A stretch of 39,240 nt of DNA from CAZWDL01 sp964632995 (GTDB lineage: Bacteria; Bacteroidota; Bacteroidia; Chitinophagales; Saprospiraceae): NCBI GenBank assembly GCA_964632995.1, contig CAZWDL010000067.1, positions 1-39,240 of the forward strand. Direction: 5' to 3'. Under the pieces are notes generated by a model. That model was not told where the DNA came from and searched no databases. It was given only the letters and a program-made list of their open reading frames with translations. The translations under genes and the position numbers were made by a program. Shown piece by piece: positions 34,257 to 39,240 of the stretch. Every line of letters begins with the position of its first letter. The stretch's first letter is position 1.

Positions 34257-35591
34257 CTACTCCTCTGCCGGATTAAAGAAAACCTTATCTCCCGGCTTCA
34301 ACTCATAACCCTCATCAAGTTCGTTATACTCGTGGAGTTTGGCCATTTGTATACCGTATTTCTGGGCTAGGTCGAACAACTCTTCGCCCTTTTCGGCGAT
34401 GTGGTAGGAGAGCGGGATACGGTCGGACTTTTCCTCGATATAGTACAGTGCGCCCTGCTTTAGTTTTTTATATTTCATCCCCTCATTATAGGCCTGGAAC
34501 TCCTTTTTGCTGATGCCAAGATCCTTCCACACCTTTCTGGCTTTAACCTGTTTTTTCGGCATGACGGCGCGAACGCCGTTGGCCAGCACTTCCCGGTAAG
34601 TATCTGTATTTTTGAATTCTTGCTTGTTGACTATAAAAGGATAATCGTTTTTGAGGGAATCGGCGTAGAACTCCCGGCCGCTGTGGCCACGCGCCTTGCC
34701 GCCGCAGGCGTAGGGTTTCATTTTACCGATTACTTCCTCTCGCATGTCTTGTGGAACGGGCAGGACCAAAGAGTAGCAGTAGGCCTCGTTTTGTGGTACG
34801 CGGTCGTTCAGCAGCCATGGGTTATACTGTTTCAGGGTGTTGACGTAACTGTTTAGCCGGGGATCCTGTGGGCCGAGTACGAACTGTGCGATTTCGGCCA
34901 GGTTGTTTTGAATACCGCCGGCGTACTCCACCAGATAATAAGGAGCGGCATTCTGTTTGGCCTGATAGACATCGTTGAAGGCAAAATAGTGTGCGAGAAA
35001 GTGGGTGATGTACTGGTGGGTGTTCCCGTCGATGACGATGTTGTTCGACAGGTTATTATCGGCGATGTAGTTTTTGGCGCCGGTGAGCCCCAGGTTATAG
35101 CTCAACAGCGCGTAAAACCAGTTATTAAGGTAGTGATGACTCTTTTTGAAGTACTGCGCCGCGGCGCGGGAAGCCGAAATGACGTTTTTGCGCTCATCCA
35201 CGGCATTATCAATCCGCAATTGGTACTCTTCGGCGGTAGCGGCTTTAAATTGCCAGTAGCCGACAGCCTGGGAGCGGGATACCGCATTGCCGTCCAGCGT
35301 GCTCTCCTGCAGCGAGAGGTACTTAAAGTCCGGCGGAACGCCAGCGGCCAGAAATTCCCGCTCGATGGCGGGGAAATACATCAGACAGCGATTGAGGTAA
35401 TCATCGAAGTATTTTTGATTACGGGTCAGGCTTTCCAGTTTTTCCGCAATTTTCTGTTTTCCCTCTGGCGTGATGGTGATTTGGGTGCTCAGCACATTGG
35501 CCTGATCGGGGATATTGGGGACGGTTGCCGGGGGTTCCACCGTGGAAAAGAACAAACTGATGATAGCGGTAAAATAGATTTGTAAGATCAT
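34257..35591 (-). CDS. MltD-like lytic transglycosylase with LysM domain
   Basis: 444 residues. N-terminal hydrophobic stretch (MILQIYFTAIISLFFS) is a signal or anchor. The SLT domain (about 85-230) contains the catalytic Glu96 in KYLSLQESTLDGNAVS, then SQAVGYWQFKAATAEEY and the SHHYLNNWFYALLSYNLGLTGAKNY block. A C-terminal LysM repeat (about 395-440) binds peptidoglycan: YHIAEKGEELFDLAQKYGI and LKPGDKVFFNP. The enzyme cleaves the MurNAc-GlcNAc bond of peptidoglycan to give anhydro ends. Its start is 37 bp after the stop of the caspase gene at 35629, so the two are likely co-transcribed, and another caspase gene follows on the same strand. Confidence 0.9.
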   Translation of the reverse strand: MILQIYFTAIISLFFSTVEPPATVPNIPDQANVLSTQITITPEGKQKIAEKLESLTRNQKYFDDYLNRCLMYFPAIEREFLAAGVPPDFKYLSLQESTLDGNAVSRSQAVGYWQFKAATAEEYQLRIDNAVDERKNVISASRAAAQYFKKSHHYLNNWFYALLSYNLGLTGAKNYIADNNLSNNIVIDGNTHQYITHFLAHYFAFNDVYQAKQNAAPYYLVEYAGGIQNNLAEIAQFVLGPQDPRLNSYVNTLKQYNPWLLNDRVPQNEAYCYSLVLPVPQDMREEVIGKMKPYACGGKARGHSGREFYADSLKNDYPFIVNKQEFKNTDTYREVLANGVRAVMPKKQVKARKVWKDLGISKKEFQAYNEGMKYKKLKQGALYYIEEKSDRIPLSYHIAEKGEELFDLAQKYGIQMAKLHEYNELDEGYELKPGDKVFFNPAEE

Positions 35592-35628
35592 GGCAAATGG
35601 AGTTCTATTGAAAAATGTGTTTTAAAAT

Positions 35629-37290
35629 CTAAATTTCTTTGAAGACCATCCAGATGAGGTCCGTTTTAAAATTTCCGTTGCAAGGATAAGGTTCTTCAAT
35701 TACGGTAAGGTAATCCCTAGGGTTTAGAAAGATATAGACCGGTTCGGGGCTGAAGAAGAATTTAATGAACTCTAGGCTCTCAAAGCCGTCGTTGCGAAAG
35801 GGATAGGTGGTGACGGTCTCTCCGGGCTGAATGCCCCGGCGGGCGTACAACATCTGATCTTCCCAGAGATTGAGGGGGCGCATGCGCAGATAGCGGTCTG
35901 CATACAGGCCGTATATGTACAGGGGCCGGTCGCTGTTGTTGCGGATGCGGAAGCGGTAGGTGTCGCCGGTTTTCAGGTTGAAACGTTTACCTTTTCCGCG
36001 GGCCTCCTCCGCTGACACTGCGATGTCCTCTATCAGCAATTCAATAGTTGCCGTTTCCGGGCCTGCCGGATCATTGAACTGGATAAAGTTTTTCCACTGC
36101 AATAAGCTGTGGGATATTTCCTGCCGGGCGCCGACCAGCAAGGACTTGTATTGCTCGGGGAGTTTATCCTTCTCCCGTTCAGCTCGTTTTTCCAGAGCGG
36201 CAAGGGCGCCGTCGACATCGGCCTGCAGTAAATGGTAGCGGGCCATCAGATATAAAAATTGGATGTCGGTAGAATCTATTTGCTCCAGCTTTTTAATTGT
36301 TTTTATGAAGTCTGCCATCTTTGCATTACGCCACTGGCTGTTGGCGTTTTGCATTAAAATGGCCGGGGTGTTGTCATTGAGTCGCAGCACCAGATCGCCC
36401 CGCTCGTCCAGCTGGAAAGTTCCGAAGTCGGGAGTTTGCAGGTCACCGGAGTAGCGGCTGACTGATTGTTGAAGGTGGAAGCCCAGCTCGGTGGAAGTGA
36501 TGAGCCCGTCGTTGTCCAGATCGGCGAGGCCGTTACCCAGGCCCTGTATCAGCATGCCGGTGAAGAGGGAGTGGTCACCTACCGGCCCCTGGTCGCTGGC
36601 CAGTTGTTCGCCCTGTGCGGAGGTAATGACGCGGCGGCTCAGCTTGTTGACCAACGATGCGGGTGGGGCCGCGGTGCTGTTTCGAAAACGGGTAGCAGCT
36701 TCTCCCAGCGCGATGCCGCTGTGGCAGGCGTCGAGAATCATTGTGATATGCCGGGCGGGAAGGCGGGCGGCTTCGGACATTAATTCCTGAATACCCAGAT
36801 AAGTTGACCAGCGCTGCTCTTCTACCGGCGCGCCGTCATAGGGGATGATATAACCGGTTTCCACAATTTTGTCACCCACGCTGTCACGGCGGGTTTCCCC
36901 ATGACCGGCGTAGAAAACGATCAGATCGTCTTCGGGCTTAAGTAGAGCCCGTAGCTGGTCAAAACTGGTCTGAATATTTTCTTTGGTGGCCTCCTTATTG
37001 TACAATGGATCAACGGCCGGCTGGAATCCAAATTGCTCCATAAGCACCTCCTGAATGCCCCGGGCATCGCTGACGGCATTGTCCAGCCGGAACCAGTTGG
37101 GATAGTCATCAATTCCGATGACGAACAGGTAATTGTTACCCTGCTCCAATACTTCCGGTGCATTGAGAGTTCCCACGCCGCGCATGACCGGTTTATCCTG
37201 GGCGGAAAGCGAAATACCACTGAGTAGTATTCCTAAAAGGACAAACAATAAAATATAATTCCCACTCATATACATATTCAGGATGTGCAT
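35629..37290 (-). CDS. Exported caspase-family (C14) protease with EF-hand loop and DUF4384-like C-terminus
   Basis: 553 residues from ATG 37290; ATGs at 37275 and 37269 are alternatives, and the frame is open to 37371 but without secretory character. Signal sequence YILLFVLLGILLSGISLSAQ. RGVGTLN leads into the caspase domain with His130 in FYAGHGETR and Cys189 in ILDACHSG (Asp187 as the likely S1 residue for basic P1). An EF-hand-like loop, DLDNDGLITSTE, spans about residues 257-268. The C-terminal DUF4384-like domain shows RFRIRNNSDRPLYIYGLYAD and RPLNLWEDQ. It is highly similar in order and motifs to the caspase at 15837-17438, so they are recent-looking paralogues about 20 kb apart. A lytic transglycosylase gene follows with a 37-bp gap. 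Confidence 0.88.
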   Translation of the reverse strand: MHILNMYMSGNYILLFVLLGILLSGISLSAQDKPVMRGVGTLNAPEVLEQGNNYLFVIGIDDYPNWFRLDNAVSDARGIQEVLMEQFGFQPAVDPLYNKEATKENIQTSFDQLRALLKPEDDLIVFYAGHGETRRDSVGDKIVETGYIIPYDGAPVEEQRWSTYLGIQELMSEAARLPARHITMILDACHSGIALGEAATRFRNSTAAPPASLVNKLSRRVITSAQGEQLASDQGPVGDHSLFTGMLIQGLGNGLADLDNDGLITSTELGFHLQQSVSRYSGDLQTPDFGTFQLDERGDLVLRLNDNTPAILMQNANSQWRNAKMADFIKTIKKLEQIDSTDIQFLYLMARYHLLQADVDGALAALEKRAEREKDKLPEQYKSLLVGARQEISHSLLQWKNFIQFNDPAGPETATIELLIEDIAVSAEEARGKGKRFNLKTGDTYRFRIRNNSDRPLYIYGLYADRYLRMRPLNLWEDQMLYARRGIQPGETVTTYPFRNDGFESLEFIKFFFSPEPVYIFLNPRDYLTVIEEPYPCNGNFKTDLIWMVFKEI

Positions 37291-37486
37291 CCTACGACTC
37301 CGTTGGATGCGAATGAAGAAATATGTTATTCGAATGGGGCTTACGAGTGCGCCGGGAACTAAGTTCATCACAGTTAATTCGGCTTTTTTTGGCCCTATCC
37401 GGCGTTCCCCACTCCTTACGTAGCTCCGGCTATGCTCGTCATGGGCGCCTTGGCTAGCGCCAAAATAACCTCGCCTAAACTAAGTC

Positions 37487-37540
37487 GAATTTAATTCCCA
37501 CTGCATAAGGCTTACTCTGAATTTAATTCGGGAAGCCTCC
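37487..37540. repeat. Direct repeat GAATTTAATTC and neighbouring hairpins
   Basis: GAATTTAATTC occurs at about 37487-37497 and 37529-37539, each inside a short A/T palindrome. Nearby are GGCGC/GCGCC (about 37444-37461) and GCCGG/CCGGC (37632-37652). These fill much of the 37291-37819 spacer, which otherwise contains only the promoter-like site below. Confidence 0.4.
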
Positions 37541-37711
37541 TGCCAATACATTACAACACTTGTGCTTCAGTTTAAGTTTTCCGAAGCGATTGAAAGGGTT
37601 ATTTTCCGGATTATCGTCCTTAAGTAAAACAGCCGGTAATTTATATTCCGGCTTGCTTGTCCTTATTTTAATGTAAAATAAGAGAATATTCCGGAATATA
37701 AGGAAATGGCT

Positions 37712-37748
37712 TTTGTGTTTCCAGACGGTAAGAGGATTTATACGTTTG
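37712..37748 (+). promoter_or_regulatory. Bacteroidota-type promoter for the oxidoreductase gene
   Basis: TACGTTTG at 37741-37748 matches the -7 consensus TAnnTTTG exactly. A TTTG at 37712-37715 could be the -33 element, although its 25-bp spacing is slightly long. It lies ~70 bp upstream of ATG 37820. Confidence 0.45.
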
Positions 37749-37819
37749 GAATAGTATTAAATTGTAATTTAAGACAAGTGGTCCGTTCCGGGTCCACAGA
37801 ATAAACAAAACCAAATCAT

Positions 37820-39145
37820 ATGAGCACTACGAGAAGAGAATTCATCAAAAAGGGAAGTCTCGGCCTCGCTGCTTCGGCTATCGGCATGCATGCCGCCAGT
37901 TACAAGCGCGTTATAGGCGCCAACGATCAGATCGGCATGGCCTGGGTCGGTCTCGGGCGGCGAGTACCGGCTTATTATCCCAGTGTCGCTAAGGCGTTCA
38001 ACACTAAACTGCACGCTATCTGCGATGTTAAAAAAAGCCAGGTAACCCGGGTGATGGGCGATTTGAAAAAGAGCGATTACGAAGTAGCTGAGCCTAAAGT
38101 TTTCGAAGATTACAGGCAACTGCTGGAAAACGAAGATATCGATGCGGTTTTCCTGGCCACACCCGATCACTGGCACGCGCCAGGAACAGTCATGGCGCTG
38201 GAAGCCGGTAAGCACGTGTATGTAGAAAAGCCTTGTTCTCACAATCCATATGAAAGCGCCGCGATGGTGGACAAGCAGCGAGCGACAGGGAAAGTGGTTC
38301 AAATGGGCAACCAGCAGCGATCTTCCGGACATACCATCGAAATTATCAATGAAATCCACAACGGCGCCATCGGGAAATCCTATAAAGCCGTCGCTTTCTA
38401 CTCTAACGGCCGGGGAGAAGTTCCCAAAATGACTCCCTCCGCTCCCCCGGACGATCTCAACTGGGCCCTCTTCCAGGGACCGGCGCCCCGTCAGGATTAT
38501 TATCACAACATCTGGAACTACAACTGGCACTGGTACGGCTGGAAGTGGGGCACCGCCGAAACCGGTAATAACGCCACCCACGAAGTGGACGTGGCCCGCT
38601 GGGCGCTGCAGGTCGGTCATCCCCGGCGCGTAGAAGTCGAGGCTGCCAAACAACACTTCCCGGACGACGGATGGGAGATGTATGACACCATGTACGCTAC
38701 CTTCGATTACGAGGACGGCAAGACCCTTCACTGGGACGGTAAAAGCCGGAACGGCTATAACACCTACGGCTCGGGACGGGGAACAATCATCTACGGTACG
38801 AAGGGCAGCGTCTTTGTCAATCGCTCGCTGTACAAATTGTACGACCGCTCGGGCAAACTGCTGAAGGAAAGCAGCGGAGAAAGCAGCGAGGCCGGCGTAC
38901 AACTAGGCGGCGGCGGGGACATGTCGACCAACCATATTCACAATTTCTTCGAGGCCGTCAGAGGCAAAGCCGAGCAACATTCACCGATCGACGAAGGCGC
39001 CATCAGCACCAACCTCTGTCACTACGCAAATATCGCCTATCAGATAGGTAAAGGTTTTGAGGTGGATACCGAAAACGGTGAAATTTACGACCGCGAGGCC
39101 ATGAAACTCTGGAAGCGCGAGTATGAGCCGGGATGGGAGATTTAG
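37820..39145 (+). CDS. Tat-exported Gfo/Idh/MocA family oxidoreductase
   Basis: 441 residues. The N-terminus TTRREFIKKGSLGLAASAIG is a twin-arginine signal, so the protein folds with cofactor before export. The Rossmann domain begins IGMAWVGLGRR (Gly-x-Gly-x-x), then ICDVKKSQV, and ATPDHWHAPGTVMALEAGKHVYVEKP with Lys137 of the EKP motif as the usual catalytic or cofactor-binding residue. The C-terminal half has the GFO_IDH_MocA_C-type beta sheet with NWHWYGWKWGTAETGNNATHEVDVARWAL. These NAD(P)-dependent enzymes act on sugars or inositols. The exported Tat-type members are common in Bacteroidota and Planctomycetota; their substrates are largely unknown. The gene is alone on this strand; a tandem repeat begins directly after its stop codon. 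Confidence 0.9.
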   Translation: MSTTRREFIKKGSLGLAASAIGMHAASYKRVIGANDQIGMAWVGLGRRVPAYYPSVAKAFNTKLHAICDVKKSQVTRVMGDLKKSDYEVAEPKVFEDYRQLLENEDIDAVFLATPDHWHAPGTVMALEAGKHVYVEKPCSHNPYESAAMVDKQRATGKVVQMGNQQRSSGHTIEIINEIHNGAIGKSYKAVAFYSNGRGEVPKMTPSAPPDDLNWALFQGPAPRQDYYHNIWNYNWHWYGWKWGTAETGNNATHEVDVARWALQVGHPRRVEVEAAKQHFPDDGWEMYDTMYATFDYEDGKTLHWDGKSRNGYNTYGSGRGTIIYGTKGSVFVNRSLYKLYDRSGKLLKESSGESSEAGVQLGGGGDMSTNHIHNFFEAVRGKAEQHSPIDEGAISTNLCHYANIAYQIGKGFEVDTENGEIYDREAMKLWKREYEPGWEI

Positions 39146-39240
39146 GAAAGCGGAAGTCGGAAGTCGGAAAGCGGAAAGCGGAAAGCGGAAGTCGGAAGTC
39201 GGAAAGCGGAAAGCGGAAAGCGGAAGTCGGAAAGCGGAAA
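39146..39240 (+). repeat. Heptanucleotide tandem repeat, two interchangeable units, running off the window
   Basis: From the base after the oxidoreductase stop to the window end the sequence is a head-to-tail mix of two 7-mers, GGAAAGC and GGAAGTC, about 13 copies in the visible part. The units alternate in runs and not at random-looking single positions. No coding sense is evident. Confidence 0.85.

Noticed and set aside
37769..38902. Long open frame on the minus strand (377 codons)
   Set aside because: It lies almost fully antisense to the well-supported Gfo/Idh/MocA gene, has no recognisable domain, and owes its length to GC-rich codon usage on the other strand.
1..39240. tRNA or rRNA genes
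   Set aside because: No T-loop/anticodon arrangements or rRNA-like segments were seen in the intergenic stretches on either strand.

Overview
The window looks like a chromosomal segment of a Bacteroidota bacterium, probably Saprospiria/Lewinella-like. The taxon is my inference from gene content: a lipoprotein TamA (TamL) next to TamB, PorT-type outer-membrane barrels, a hybrid two-component regulator with a periplasmic propeller, a GIN-domain protein, formylglycine sulfatases, several caspase-like proteases, and starts that mostly lack strong Shine-Dalgarno sites. There is no SusC/SusD pair, rRNA, tRNA or CRISPR array.

Layout. (1) 1-12.0 kb, plus strand: envelope biogenesis, with tamB (cut by the window start), tamL, an AI-2E-family membrane protein and a large AsmA-like protein. 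(2) 12.05-12.31 kb: a miniature IS200/IS605-type element with two matching end hairpins and a 3' end like a TnpB guide RNA, but no transposase. (3) 12.4-15.1 kb: a large MscS-family channel. (4) 15.2-17.4 kb, minus strand: a secreted caspase with an EF-hand, followed by a small calcium-loop lipoprotein. (5) 17.5-25.5 kb: a PorT-like barrel, a 1.4-kaa hybrid regulator, a chimeric LpoB/COG3014 pseudogene with two in-frame stops, a small outer-membrane protein, and two copies of a structured RNA-like element, each upstream of a minus-strand gene. (6) 25.6-30.2 kb: two sulfatases and a NagX/HGSNAT-like acyltransferase, suggesting sulfated and amino-sugar glycan use. (7) 30.4-31.7 kb: a GIN-domain protein convergent with a second PorT-like barrel. 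(8) 32.0-37.3 kb, minus strand: caspase, LysM lytic transglycosylase, caspase. (9) 37.8-39.1 kb: a Tat-exported Gfo/Idh/MocA oxidoreductase, then a heptanucleotide tandem repeat running off the end.

The most interesting material is in three layers. First, three exported caspase-like proteases share a C-terminal DUF4384-like domain; two are close paralogues with an EF-hand loop, and all lie near envelope genes. Second, a roughly 35-bp perfect-palindrome repeat occurs at four loci. One copy sits inside one of the two structured RNA elements, so the window holds both the filled and the empty site. Third, the stripped-down IS605 element may encode an orphan guide RNA. Functions come from motif recognition by eye; no database search was run.
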